NCBI GenBank assembly: GCA_947095535.1
Contig: OX352774.1
Location: 42,052,496 to 42,116,495 of the forward strand
Reading direction: 5' to 3'
DNA: 64,000 nucleotides
From: Poecilobothrus nobilitatus
Lineage: Eukaryota; Arthropoda; Insecta; Diptera; Dolichopodidae
Below, piece by piece: positions 1-11,731 of this stretch (the first letter of the stretch is position 1; each line of letters begins with the position of its first letter). A program made the position numbers and the translations under genes. The notes below the pieces were generated by a model, which was not told where the DNA came from, did not search any database, and saw nothing but the letters and a program-made list of their open reading frames with translations.

Positions 1-3000
1 CAATAAAATAAATAAAATTTAATTTTCAAAATCTTTAAACTCAATTTTAACCCATTTAGAAGCGTCTTTTCGAGTTTTTAATTGAATTTTTGTATCAAAA
101 TATTTCTTTCACGAAAATTTAATATTTGTATGAAAAATATTGAATTTTAGTAACAAATTGATTTCCTTATTTAAAACAAAAATTTTAGGTACATGAACCA
201 CATTTTTGGACAATACGAGGTATTTTTCAATAAAAAAAATAAAATTTAATTTTTAAAATCTTTAAACACAATTTTAACCCAGTTAGAAGCGTCTTTTCGA
301 GTTTTTAATCAAATTTTGTATCAAAATATTTCTTTCACGAAAATCAATATATGCATGAAAAATATTAAATTTTAGTAAGAAATTGATTTTCTTATTTAAA
401 ACAAAAATTTTAGGTACAGAGCCACATTTTTGGACAATACGGCGTATTTTTCAATAAAAAAAATTTAATTTAATTTTCAAAATCTTTAAAATCAATTTTA
501 ACCCATTTAGTAGCGTATTTTCGAGTTTTTAATCTAATTTTTGAATCAAAATATTTCTTTCACGAAAATTCAATATTTGTATGAAAAATATTGAATTTTA
601 GTAACAAATTGATTTCCTTATTTAAAACAAAAATTTTAGGTACATGAACCACATTTTTGGACAATACGAGGTATTTTTCAATAAAAAAAATAAAATTTAA
701 TTTTTAAAATCTATAAACACAATTTTAACCCAGTTAAAAGCGTCTTTTCGAGTTTTTAATCAAATTTTTGTATCAAAATATTTCTTTCACGAAATTTCAA
801 TATTTGTATGAAAAATATTGAATTTTAGTAACAAATTGATTTCCTTATTTAAAACAACAATTTTAGGTACAAGAACCACATTTTTGGAGAATACGAGGTA
901 TTTTTCAATAAAAAAAATAAAATTTAATTTTTAAAATCTATAAACACAATTTTAACCCAGTTAAAAGCGTCTTTTCGAGTTTTTAATCAAATTTTTGTAT
1001 CAAAATATTTCTTTCACGAAAATTCAATATTTGTATGAAAAATATTGAATTTTAGTAACAAATTGATTTCCTTATTTAAAACAAAAATTTTAGGTACAAG
1101 AACCACATTTTTGGAGAATACGAGGTATTTTTCAATAAAAAAAATAAAATTTAATTTTTAAATTCTTTAAACACAATTTTAACCCACTTAGAAGCGTATT
1201 AACGGGTTTTTAATCGAATTTTTGTATCAAAATATTTCTTTCACGAAAATTCAATATTTGCATGAAAAATATTAAATTTTAGTAACAAATTGATTTCCTT
1301 ATTTAAAACAAAAATTTTAGGTACATGAACCACATTTTTGAGCAATACGAGGTATTTTTCAATAAAAAAAATAAAATTTAATTTTTAAAATCTTTAAACA
1401 CAATTTGAACCCACTTAGAAGCGTCTTTTCGAGTTTTTAATCAAATTTTTGTATCAAAATATTTCTTTCACGAAAATTCAATATTTGTATGAAAAATATT
1501 GAATTTTAGTAAGAAATTGATTTTCTATTTAAAACAAAAATTTTAGGTACAAGAACCACATTTTTGGACAATACGAGGTATTTTTCAATAAAAAAAATAA
1601 AATTTAATATTTAAAATCTTTAAACTCAATTTTAACCCACTTAGAAGCGTATTAACGGGTTTTTAATCTAATTTTTGTATCAAAATATTTCTTTCACGAA
1701 AATTCAATATTTGCATGAAAAATATTAAATTTTAGTAAGAAATTGATTTTCTTATTTAAAACAAAAATTTTAGGTACAGAGCCACATTTTTGGACAATAC
1801 GACGTATTTTTCAATAAAAAAAATTTAATTTAATTTTCAAAATCTTTAAAATCAATTTTAACCCATTTAGTAGCGTATTTTCGAGTTTTTAATCTAATTT
1901 TTGTATCAAAATATTTCTTTCACGAAAATTCGATATTTGTATGAAAAATATTGAATTTTAGTAACAAATAGATTTCCTTATTTAAAACAAAAATTTTAGG
2001 TACAAGAACCACATTTTTGGAGAATACGAGTTATTTTTCAATAAAAAAAATAAAATTTAATTTTTAAATTCTTTAAACATAATTTTAACCCACTTAGAAG
2101 CGTATGAACGGGTTTTTAATCTAATTTTTGTATCAAAATATTTCTTTCACGAAAATTCAATATTTGCATGAAAAATATTAAATTTTAGTAAGAAATTGAT
2201 TTTCTTATTTAAAACAAAAATTTTAGGTACAGAGCCACATTTTTGGACAATACGACGTATTTTTCAATAAAAAAAATTTAATTTAATTTTCAAAATCTTT
2301 AAAATCAATTTTAACCCATTTAGTAGCGTATTTTCGAGTTTTTAATCGAATTTTTGTATCAAAATATTTCTTTCACGAAAATTCAATATTTGTATGAAAA
2401 CTATTGAATTTTAGTAAGAAATTGATTTACTATTTAAAACAAAAATTTTAGGTACAACAACCACATTTTTGGACAATACGAGGTATTTTTCAATAAAAAA
2501 AATAAAATTTAATTTTTAAATTCTTTAAACACAATTTTAACCCACTTAGAAGCGTATTAACGGGTTTTTAATCTAATTTTTGTATCAAAATATTTCTTTC
2601 ACGAAAATTCAATATTTGTATGAAAAATATTAAATTTTAGTAACAAATTGATTTCCTTATTTAAAATAAAAATTTTAAGTGCAAGAACCACATTTTTGGA
2701 CAATACGAGGTATTTTTCAATAAAAAAAATAAAATTTAATTTTCAAAATTTTTAAACTCAATTTTAACCCATTTAGAAGAGTATTTGCGAGTTTTTAATC
2801 GAATTTTTGTATCAAAATATTTCTTTCACGAAAATTCAATATTTGTATGAAAAATATTAAATTTTAGTAACAAATTGATTTCCTTATTTAAAATAAAAAT
2901 TTTAGGTGCAAGAACCACATTTTTGGACAATACGAGGTATTTTTCAATAAAAAAAATAAAATTTAATTTTCAAAATCTTTAAACTCAATTTTAACCCATT

Positions 3001-5573
3001 TAGAAGAGTATTTGCGAGTTTTTAATCGAATTTTTGTATCAAAATATTTCTTTCACGAAAATTCAATATTTGTATGAAAAATATTGAATTTTAGTAACAA
3101 ATTGATTTCCTTATTTAAAACAAAAATTTTAGGTACATGAACCACATTTTTGAGCAATACGAGGTATTTTTCAATAAAAAAAATAAAATTTAATTTTTAA
3201 AATTTTTAAACACAATTTTAACCCACTTAGAAGTGTCTTTTCGAGTTTTTAATCAAATTTTTGTATCAAAATATTTCTTTCACGAAAATTCAATATTTGT
3301 ATGAAAACTATTGAATTTTAGTAAGAAATTGATTTACTATTTAAAACAAAAATTTTAGGTACAACAACCACATTTTTGGACAATACGAGGTATTTTTCAA
3401 TAAAAAAAATAAAATTTAATTTTTAAATTCTTTAAACACAATTTTAACCCACTTAGAAGCGTATTAACGGGTTTTTAATCTAATTTTTGTATCAAAATAT
3501 TTCTTTCACGAAAATTCAATATTTGCATGAAAAATATTAAATTTTAGTAAGAAATTGATTTTCTTATTTAAAACAAAAATTTTAGGTACAGAGCCACATT
3601 TTTGGACAATTCGAGGTATTTTTCAATAAAAAAAATTTAATTTAATTTTCAAGATCTTTAAACTCAATTTTAACCCATTTAGTAGCGTATTTTCGAGTTT
3701 TTAAACTAATTTTTGTATCAAAATATTTCTTTCACGAAAATTCAATATTTGTATGAAAAATATTGAATTTTAGTAAGAAATTGATTTTCTATTTAAAACA
3801 AAAATTTTAGGTACAAGAACCACATTTTTGGAGAATACGAGGTATTTTTCAATAAAAAAAATAAAATTTAATTTTTAAATTCTTTAAACACAATTTTAAC
3901 CCACTTAGAAGCGTATTAACGGGTTTTTAATCTAATTTTTGTATCAAAATATTTCTTTCACGAAAATTCAATATTTGTATGAAAAATATTAAATTTTAGT
4001 AACAAATTGATTTCCTTATTTAAAATAAAAATTTTAAGTGCAAGAACCACATTTTTGGACAATACGAGGTATTTTTCAATAAAAAAAATAAAATTTAATT
4101 TTCAAAATTTTTAAACTCAATTTTAACCCATTTAGAAGAGTATTTGCGAGTTTTTAATCGAATTTTTGTATCAAAATATTTCTTTCACGAAAATTCAATA
4201 TTTGTATGAAAAATATTAAATTTTAGTAACAAATTGATTTCCTTATTTAAAATAAAAATTTTAGGTGCAAGAACCACATTTTTGGACAATACGAGGTATT
4301 TTTCAATAAAAAAAATAAAATTTAATTTTCAAAATCTTTAAACTCAATTTTAACCCATTTAGAAGAGTATTTGCGAGTTTTTAATCGAATTTTTGTATCA
4401 AAATATTTCTTTCACGAAAATTCAGTATTTGTATGGAAAATATTAAATTTTAGTAACAAATTGATGTCCTATTTAAAACAAAAATTTTAGGTGCAAGAAC
4501 CACATTTTTGGATAATACGAGGTATTTTTCAATAAACTAAATAAAATTTAATTTTCAAAATCTTTAAACTCAATTTTAACCCATTTAGAAGCGTATTTTG
4601 GAGTTTTTAATCGAATTTTTGTATCAAAATATTTCTTTCACAAAAATTCAATATTTGTATGAAAAATATTAAATTTTAGTAACAAATTGATTTCCTTATT
4701 TAAAATAAAAATTTTAGGTGCAAGAACCACATTTTTGGACAATACGAGGTATTTTTCAATAAAAAAAATAAAATTTAATTTTCAAAATCTTTAAACTTAA
4801 TTTTAACCCATTTAGAAGAGTATTTGCGAGTTTTTAATCGAATTTTTGTATCAAAATATTTCTTTCACGAAAACTCAATATTTGTATGAAAAATATTAAA
4901 TTTTAGTAACAAATTGATGTCCTATTTAAAACAAAAATTTTAGGTGCAAGAACCACATTTTTGGACAATACGAGGTATTTTTCAATAAACTAAATAAAAT
5001 TTAATTTTCAAAATCTTTAAACTCAATTTTAACCCATTTAGAAGCGTATTTTGGAGTTTTTAATCGAATTTTTGTATCAAAATATTTCTTTCACGAAAAT
5101 TCAATATTTGTATGAAAAATATTAAATTTTAGTAACAAATTGATTTCCTTATTTAAAATAAAAATTTTAGGTGCAAGAACCACATTTTTGGACAATACGA
5201 GGTATTTTTCAATAAACTAAATAAAATTTAATTTTCAAAATCTTTAAACTCAATTTTAACCCATTTAGAAGCGTATTTTCGAGTTTTTAATCGAATTTTT
5301 GTATCAAAATATTTCTTTCACGGAAATTCAATATTTGTATGAAAAATATTAAATTTTAGTAACAAATTGATTTGCTTATTTAAAACAAAAATTTTAGGAA
5401 CAGAGCCACATTTTTGGACAATACGAGGTATTTTTCAATAAACTAAATTAATGTAATTTTCAAAATTTTTAAACTCAATTTTAACCCATTTAGAAGAGTA
5501 TTTGCGAGTTTTTAATCGAATTTTTGTATCAAAATATTTCTTTCACGGAAATTCAATATTTGTATGAAAAATG
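1..5573. repeat. 227-bp AT-rich satellite, array 1
   Basis: About 24-25 head-to-tail monomers, continuing beyond the left edge. Successive 'aggtac' landmarks at 187, 412, 638, 865 and 1092 give periods of 225-227 bp. Recognisable blocks in each monomer, in order, are 'gtatcaaaatatttctttca', 'gaaaaatattaaatttta', 'aaaattttagg', 'ccacatttttggacaata', 'tttttcaataaa', 'ttttaaccca' and 'cgagtttttaatcg'. Monomers differ by scattered substitutions. Variants with 'aacgggtttttaatc' (about 1200, 1650, 2110, 2555, 3470, 3920) are frequent here and were not seen in the main array. Local duplication is visible: the rare 'gaaaactattgaa' variant recurs after 907 bp (four monomers), and 'ttttaagtgcaag' recurs after 1359 bp (six monomers). 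The array breaks off inside a monomer after 'gtatgaaaaat'. There is no coding potential. The family is not one I can name. Confidence 0.97.
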
Positions 5574-5668
5574 TTTACATAACACAAAAATTTTTGAATT
5601 ATTGTTTAATATACCAGCACAAAAACTTATATATAAACATAATTTGTTCCAAACTTAAAACACATATT

Positions 5669-6679
5669 ATGGCTGCTTATGTAAATTTCAAAATTTATCT
5701 ACACAATTATAATATTTATTGAAATAATATTTATTGAATTAATATTGAAAGAAAAACACAATATATAATAACTTATCTGCTAGGTTACTTAGTATTATTT
5801 TCTATTTACACTTTATTTTCAAATATTTTTAATATAATACTTCCTATTTTTATAATTAAACCCAAATTTTTATTTTATGTTTTTACAAAATTTTCAAATT
5901 TTCAAGTTTCTTTCACGGAACATATTGCACCTTATATAATTCACTCTTATCACTATTCGATAAAACTTTTTCTTCTAGTTATTACTAATTATTTACTTGT
6001 GATCCTATGGAAAGCACATGATACTTATTTGATTATTTACTTCAAAATACATAAATGTTTCGAAATATATAATAGTTTTAATTCATCAATATGCGAACAG
6101 TTGAAAAAATGTTGTAATGATCCGACTTTCGAAATATATAAAGCAAATTATGTTAAAATATATAATCAAGTTCTTAGTACTTTATCAATATTTGAACAGC
6201 TGATATACCTTTTTAATGAGATTAATCTAAATCATTATTTTCGAAGTTATTTTAATTCGAAGTACTTTAAGGTTTGTGTCTGCGGTAAATTAATTTTCTT
6301 AATGTTAGGAATTGGAAAAAAATTTCGTATGATACGTAAATATATTATACAAACATTCTTAATGATAAATACAAGTTTGCTAAACTTTCAAATACAATTT
6401 ATACATGAAACAATAAATCTTTTTTATTATTATTATAATACTTCGAACATATCTTTATGTTTAAATTTAAAAATTTCAAAATTTCCATTAAATTTTAAAA
6501 AATATATTCCTGGTTTCTTGACTACAAGTGGTTGTGTACTGGCTAAATCTATTCATTCCACATTAAAATCGGTGGCTAACATTCTACAATTCAATTTTGA
6601 TCTATTTAATAATAATTATAGCAGTTTCAATTACATTATAAAGATTTGTGTACTAACTAAATTTCGTTTTTCATATTAA
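5669..6679 (+). pseudogene. Candidate ORF1 of the non-LTR element, no recognised domain
   Basis: Reading from an ATG at 5669 (codons for MAAYVNFK), the frame is closed only by two TGA codons, at 5720 and 5735, in a duplicated 'atttattgaa' motif. It then stays open for 313 codons to the stop at 6677-6679. In DNA this AT-rich, such a run is very unlikely by chance, so I infer former coding. There is no ATG between 5738 and 6302; an annotation starting at 5999 would rest on a GTG. The product is rich in Phe, Ile, Asn, Tyr and Lys, with Cys pairs (KKCCND, KVCVCGK) but no CCHC zinc knuckles, coiled coil or esterase motif I can recognise. The frame ends 12 bp before the ORF2 ATG, where ORF1 of a non-LTR element would lie. 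It might instead be an unrelated captured sequence. Confidence 0.45.
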
Positions 6680-6691
6680 TCTTCATTGATT

Positions 6692-7834
6692 ATGACTGAC
6701 AATATCGTAAATATTAAAGACCTATTGAGAATAGATCATTTCAATCACTTGGATTTTAATCAAGTGAAATCCAAATATGGAAATAAATTTAATATAGTAT
6801 ATTTAAATATTCAAAGTCTAAGAAAGAAACTGTATGATCTTGAATCTGTAATTAGTAATTTTAACATTAATATCCACATTATTGTACTTACCGAAATTTG
6901 GATACATTCTACGGAAAATAACTTCTATAATATAGAAGGCTATAATGTTTACTTTGCCAATAGAGATAAATCTTTTGGAGGTGTAGCTATTTTTGTAAAA
7001 GATGATATCGATAGTTATCAAATACATAGTGAGGAGTTTCAAAAAAGCAATATTTTAGGAATAAAATTATCAAAACAAAATATGAATATTTTTGGGATCT
7101 ATAGAGCACACGAAACACTTGTTGACTCCTTCATTAGTAAAATAGATGATATTACATTGCGATATAAAAAAACTTTAATTCTCGGGGACATGAACTTAAA
7201 TTTACTAAATATTGAAAACGCGGAAATAAACTTATATAAAGACACCATATTAAGAAATGGCTTCCTTGTCTGTAATAGGATCTCAGAAGAATTTGCTACT
7301 AGGTTTGGTAGAACTTCAAGAACTATTATTGATCATTTCATCAGCGATATCCTTGATAGAAAATATTGCTTTTATATTTTAGACACGTGCCTCTCTGACC
7401 ACCAAATGTTCTACATAAACATCGACCGGAATCCCACAATATTCAGACAAAATTCATATAAAACCATACTAAATTATGAAAATATATCTAAGGATAATTT
7501 TTGGAATAATCTTCATTCCCAGGAAAATCTTGATGGCTTCGTTGATAAATTAAAAGACATAATTAAATCAAACACTCAAAACGTTCCCATACATAATAGT
7601 AAAAAAAAGAAGAATTGGATTACCCAAGAAATCTTAAACGTTATGAAAATTCGAGACTCGTTTCTTAAATATAAAAGAAGATATCCGGACGATCTTCATG
7701 TTAACTCGTTATACAAAAAATATAGGCATAGTGCCAAAACATTAATAATCGAGGCAAAAAAAAGTATTATTCGGATGAAATCACAAATAATTCTACTAAT
7801 ATTAAGAAATTATGGGATTCCTATAAACAAATAA
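6692..7834 (+). CDS. Endonuclease-encoding part of ORF2
   Basis: In non-LTR elements this domain nicks the target DNA to start target-primed reverse transcription. Counting from ATG 6692, the visible family motifs are YLNIQSL at residues 37-43 (conserved Asn), LTEIW at 66-70 (metal-binding Glu), a GGVAIFVK strand at 96-103, GDMN at 165-168 (the usual GDFN), IDH at 213-215, and LSDHQM at 234-239 with the catalytic Asp-His pair. All key residues are present. A start at 6686 would use TTG; the ATG six bases later is more credible. The last 25 or so codons, after the A-run at about 7755, are read out of the ancestral frame, and the stop at 7834 is a consequence of that shift. Confidence 0.85.
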   Translation: MTDNIVNIKDLLRIDHFNHLDFNQVKSKYGNKFNIVYLNIQSLRKKLYDLESVISNFNINIHIIVLTEIWIHSTENNFYNIEGYNVYFANRDKSFGGVAIFVKDDIDSYQIHSEEFQKSNILGIKLSKQNMNIFGIYRAHETLVDSFISKIDDITLRYKKTLILGDMNLNLLNIENAEINLYKDTILRNGFLVCNRISEEFATRFGRTSRTIIDHFISDILDRKYCFYILDTCLSDHQMFYINIDRNPTIFRQNSYKTILNYENISKDNFWNNLHSQENLDGFVDKLKDIIKSNTQNVPIHNSKKKKNWITQEILNVMKIRDSFLKYKRRYPDDLHVNSLYKKYRHSAKTLIIEAKKSIIRMKSQIILLILRNYGIPINK

Positions 7835-7998
7835 TTTTTAATTCAAACTGTTCAAATTCAAAACAATCAATTAAGGTTATACATTACAACTCCAAGATCC
7901 TGGAAAGCGAAGTTGATATTGCTACTGTCTTTAATGTTTATTTTTCAAACATAACAAAGGAAATTAATATTCCGTTAAATAACATTGATTTAAATTAT

Positions 7999-9417
7999 AT
8001 GAGCCATTTTAGTCGGAATGTTTATCATAATTTTGATCTATCTCCCACGCATGCTGAAGAAGTATCCAAAATTATACAATCACTGAACTCGGGAGCTGCT
8101 ACAGGATACGATAATATTTCGACCAAATTTATAAAAAAATTCTCAGAACGCTTAACGCCCATTTTGGTTAAATATATTAATAATGCCCTCCAATCAAATG
8201 TTTATCCTAATTGTCTAAAGTTAGCTATTGTAACACCAATATTTAAGAACGGGTTAGCCACTGTTTGTTCTAATTATCGTCCGATTTCTGTCCTACCTGC
8301 CATCTCTAATGTTTTTGAAAAAATCATTAAAAATAGGCTAAATTCTTTTTTGATTAATAATCCAATATTAAGTGAAAATCAGTTCGGCTTCGAGGAAAAA
8401 TCCAACACAACAGCCGCCTGTCTTTTTTTAAACGACTTTATCTCTAAAAACACCGGTAATGGTAAATTTGTTAGTTGCGTTTTCCTTGATATTAAAAAAA
8501 CATTTGACTGTGTTGACCACGATATCCTACTCTTGAAACTGTCGAAATTAAATTTTACGATCAACCAGTTAAACTTCTTTAAATCATACCTGCAAAATCG
8601 TAAACAGATAGTACGAATAAACAACAGTTTTAGTCAAGAGGAAATAACAACAAGGGGAGTACCGCAAGGTTCAATTTTAGGACCTTTACTTTTCAAGCTA
8701 TATATTGATGATATTACTCATTTGAATCTAAAGGGCAAACTTCAGTTATTTGCTGATGACGCCGTTCTGAAATATGCCGATAACTCGGAAGAAACTATTC
8801 GGACATACATGCAACATGACCTCCAATTAATAGAAGAATGGCTAACTAAGCATCGGCTTGTTTTAAACTTAAATAAAACTAAAATCTTAATGTTTGAAAA
8901 TAAATTATTCAATTTTGAAAACAGGTTCCAATTTAAAAATACTAATTTAGAAATTGTTAAAAACTTTAACTACTTAGGTCTAATCATAGATAGCAAATCC
9001 AACTGGAGATACCACATAGAAAAAGTAATTAGGAACATAACGCCATATATATTCCTGCTGTGTATGCTACGTAATTTCCTGTCGGATCAAGCGATTTTTA
9101 CAATTTATTCTTCTTATATTAAATCCCACATTTGTTATCTGATTCCAATTTGGAGTAGAGCTCCACAAATTCACTTAAATAAATTGGACATGTTGCACAA
9201 GAAATGTGTAAAATTTGTCCTAGGGCTGTCAATTCTACATCCTACGGATTCCCTATACACTGAGAAATATTTAAGTTTAAAACAAATTATTTCATTTGAG
9301 CTCCATAAGATTGCCTTTAAAGTAGTCCATAATCAAATTAAACATAGTTTTATTCTAAATAGAAATCTAGACATACACAACCACAATACTCGAAACAAAT
9401 CAAATTTTTACCTCTAA
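7999..9417 (+). CDS. Reverse-transcriptase-encoding part of ORF2
   Basis: A 472-codon open frame covering the RT palm and thumb of a non-LTR element; the RT copies element RNA from the nicked target. Residues from Met 7999: GYDNIS 36-41, IVTPIFKNG 77-85, NYRPISVLP 92-100, QFGF 128-131, motif A FLDIKKTFD 162-170 (usual form LD..KAFD, here Thr for Ala), motif B RGVPQGSILGPLLF 219-232, and catalytic FADD 251-254 at about 8749-8760. Both catalytic Asp of FADD and the motif A Asp are intact. The frame is open upstream to about 7741, so 7999 is an internal Met and not the real start. The stop at 9415-9417 precedes the last 45 or so residues, which lie in the next frame. Confidence 0.92.
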   Translation: MSHFSRNVYHNFDLSPTHAEEVSKIIQSLNSGAATGYDNISTKFIKKFSERLTPILVKYINNALQSNVYPNCLKLAIVTPIFKNGLATVCSNYRPISVLPAISNVFEKIIKNRLNSFLINNPILSENQFGFEEKSNTTAACLFLNDFISKNTGNGKFVSCVFLDIKKTFDCVDHDILLLKLSKLNFTINQLNFFKSYLQNRKQIVRINNSFSQEEITTRGVPQGSILGPLLFKLYIDDITHLNLKGKLQLFADDAVLKYADNSEETIRTYMQHDLQLIEEWLTKHRLVLNLNKTKILMFENKLFNFENRFQFKNTNLEIVKNFNYLGLIIDSKSNWRYHIEKVIRNITPYIFLLCMLRNFLSDQAIFTIYSSYIKSHICYLIPIWSRAPQIHLNKLDMLHKKCVKFVLGLSILHPTDSLYTEKYLSLKQIISFELHKIAFKVVHNQIKHSFILNRNLDIHNHNTRNKSNFYL

Positions 9418-9557
9418 CTTTTTAAAACAAGTCATCAAAAAATAATTGCTTATATAATGCTCTGAAAGCTTATAACGACTTACCGGAGGAAATAAAATTA
9501 ATTAATGATTTTAAATTGTTCAAAAATAAAATAAAATATATATTACTTAGAAATTAA

Positions 9558-9660
9558 GCTTTTATGTTTTTTACTAACTTTATACTAACTTTGTACTAGT
9601 TATAATTATTATTACAGATAATAATAATAGGTACTAATTAACTAACAAGTAACAAAACAA
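9558..9660 (+). other. Region just downstream of ORF2
   Basis: Short non-coding stretch with imperfect repeats of 'actaacttt' and a weak inverted repeat around 'attattattac...ataataataat'. It may be the true 3' untranslated region of the retroelement, but no poly(A) follows here. Confidence 0.4.
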
Positions 9661-11731
9661 TCTAAATATAATAAAAGAAAAGTTGCTGCTGCTGAGTAGC
9701 GTGCCCTACTGTTATGTTAAATGTTAATTTAACAAATGTTATACTATGAAAAGAAAGAAACGTACATCTGATATTTACCCATATAAAAGATAGAAAACAA
9801 TAAATATTATAATGTTATGCTATGAAATGAAAGAAAAAACAAGGCAGTGTATAAATCAAAGTTTTTAGAGGGTCGTATTTTTAAGTAGAACATTATAAAA
9901 TTGCAATAATATTTTTATTTAAATTTTGCTAAGTAACATTTTCTTAATTTTTTAAAAATTTTGCCATAATATAGTACAATTTTAGAATCAGAAGTTTAGC
10001 CCATAATATAGAGATATATGAATAAAAATATGGGTATACATATATTAGATGTATTATAGATTTATTATTTTTTATATAGCCAACACTTATTAATATGAAT
10101 GAATGGACGGTAAACATAAACGAACAAAAAAAAATTCAAAATGTTCTATAGGTTATAATTTATATTTTTTAAATAGACTGTATGTATAAATTTAATATTT
10201 AAAAAAAATAAAAGAAATACTTAGCGTACGTAAATAACAGAAAACAAAAAAAAAATAAAGGTAATACTGCGAAGAAAAATAAAAACGAATAGAAAAAAAG
10301 AGAACAAAAAATGTTACTTTGACTGTTTTTAAATATTTTTAAAGAAAAAAAGAACTATTAAAATGTTATGATTTTAAAAGAAAAAAACATACCTCTGATA
10401 TTTACGTACATAACAGATAGAAAAAAGAAATATTAAATGTTATGCTATGAAAAGAAAGAAACGTACATCTGATATTTAGGTACATAACAGATAGAAAAAA
10501 AGAATTAAAATGTTATGCTATAAAAAGAATGAAAAAACAAGGCAGTGCATAGATCAAAGTTTTTAAAGAGTTGCATTTTTAAGTAGAAATTATAAAAAAA
10601 TAAAGCAGTGCGTAAAACCAAAGCTTTTAAAGGAGCGCAATTTAAATTATAAAATCACAATTTTCAATTAAATTTTGAATGTTTAACATTTTCTTAATTT
10701 TATGCTTCTTTTATGATTTTTATTTTCTAAAACTTCAACATTATATTCACAGCCAATTTTTATTGTTTTACATAAAAGGTGCGTAAAACTTACGGTGTGA
10801 AGATTTTGTAGAGAAAGCGATAGATAAAGAGTCAGAATATTATTACGGATAGAGTAAAAATTTGTTTGAAGAATATAACAAAAAAAGTTTTGAAGCATTT
10901 GCTATGGCAACCATAGAAAAATATAACAAGTGTACTATATATTATTGCTATGGCAACATAGAAAAATATAGCAAGTGTACTTCTAAATATAATAAAAGGC
11001 AAGCTGCTGCTGATTAGCGTGCCCTACTGTTATGTTAAATGTTAATTTAACAAATGTTATGCTATGAAAAGAAAGAAACGTGTATCTAATATTTACGTAC
11101 ATAACAGATAAAAACAATAAATATTAAAATGTTATCCTACGAAAAGATAGAAAAAAACAAGGCAGTGTATAAATCAAAGTTTTTAGAGGGTCGTATTTTT
11201 AAGTAGAACATTATAAAATTGCAATAATATTTTTATTTAAATTTTGCTAAGTAACATTTTCTTAATTTTTTAAAAATTTTGCCATAATATAGTACAATTT
11301 AAGAATCAGAAGTTTAGTCCATAATATAGATATATGAATAAAAATATGGGTATATACATATATTATGTAGTTAATTATAAAAAAATAAAGCAGTGCGTAA
11401 AACCAAAGCTTTTAAAGGAGCGCAATTTAAATTATAAAATCGCAATTTTCAATTAAATTTTGAATGTGTAACATTTTCTTAATTTTATGCTTATTTTATG
11501 ATTTTTATTTTCTAAATCTTAAACCTTATATGCACAGCCAATTTTTATTGTTTTACATAAAAGGTGCGCAGAACTTACGGTGTGAAGATTTTGTAACTAA
11601 AGCTACAGATAAAGAGGCAGAATATTATTACGGATAGAGTAAAAATTTGTTTGAAAAATATAACAAAAAAAGTTTTGAAGCATTTGCTATGGCAACCATA
11701 GAAAAATATAACAAGTGTACTATATATTATA
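9661..11731 (+). repeat. Partial tandem duplication (1.3 kb unit) in the 3' region
   Basis: Copy 1 runs from about 9661 to 10945 and copy 2 from about 10982 to 11731. Shared landmarks are 'tctaaatataataaaag' (9661 and 10982), 'gcgtgccctactgttatg' (9699 and 11017), 'aaagcagtgcgtaaaacc' (10602 and 11387) and 'tgctatggcaaccatag' near each end. The offset falls from about 1320 to 785 bp, so copy 2 lacks about 530 bp (around 10050-10590 of copy 1). Smaller repeats lie within copy 1: the module 'acgtacatctgatattta' with 'aaggcagtg' occurs near 9760-9850 and again near 10460-10545. Three hairpin sites 'ctatgg-caa-ccatag' (one imperfect) occur at 10902, 10948 and 11687. No ORF is conserved between the copies, so I read this as non-coding. 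Confidence 0.85.

Larger units (their letters stand above)
6692..9557 (+). pseudogene. ORF2 (endonuclease-reverse transcriptase) with two frameshifts
   Basis: Three consecutive open frames join into one polyprotein of about 955 residues, a usual length for ORF2 of jockey/CR1-group elements. Frame 1 runs from ATG 6692 with an apurinic/apyrimidinic-like endonuclease. At about 7755-7763, in a run of A (gaggcaaaaaaaag), it shifts to the frame that reads KKYYSDEITNN and continues without a stop through the reverse transcriptase to 9417. A second shift between about 9415 and 9426 gives the expected C-terminal tail (LYNALKAYNDLPEEIK) ending at the TAA at 9555-9557. The tail pattern 'YN.LP..IK...D...FK' is typical of this group. 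The endonuclease and RT catalytic residues are preserved, so decay is recent or slight. No RNase H domain follows the RT. The exact clade (jockey, CR1, L2 or Kiri/Daphne type) cannot be fixed without a tree. Confidence 0.85.

Noticed and set aside
5907..5920. 'tttctttcacggaa' inside candidate ORF1, identical to a satellite stretch found near the left junction
   Set aside because: A single 14-base match is not improbable between two AT-rich sequences of this size, and flanking bases do not match.
6818..7042. 74-codon minus-strand ORF
   Set aside because: Shadow of the endonuclease coding frame.
8379..8624. 81-codon minus-strand ORF
   Set aside because: Shadow of the reverse-transcriptase frame.
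10683..10898. 71-codon minus-strand ORF in the 3' region of the retroelement
   Set aside because: It lies in duplicated non-coding sequence, is rich in A/T-encoded residues and has no recognisable domain; I saw no evidence that it is conserved in the second copy.
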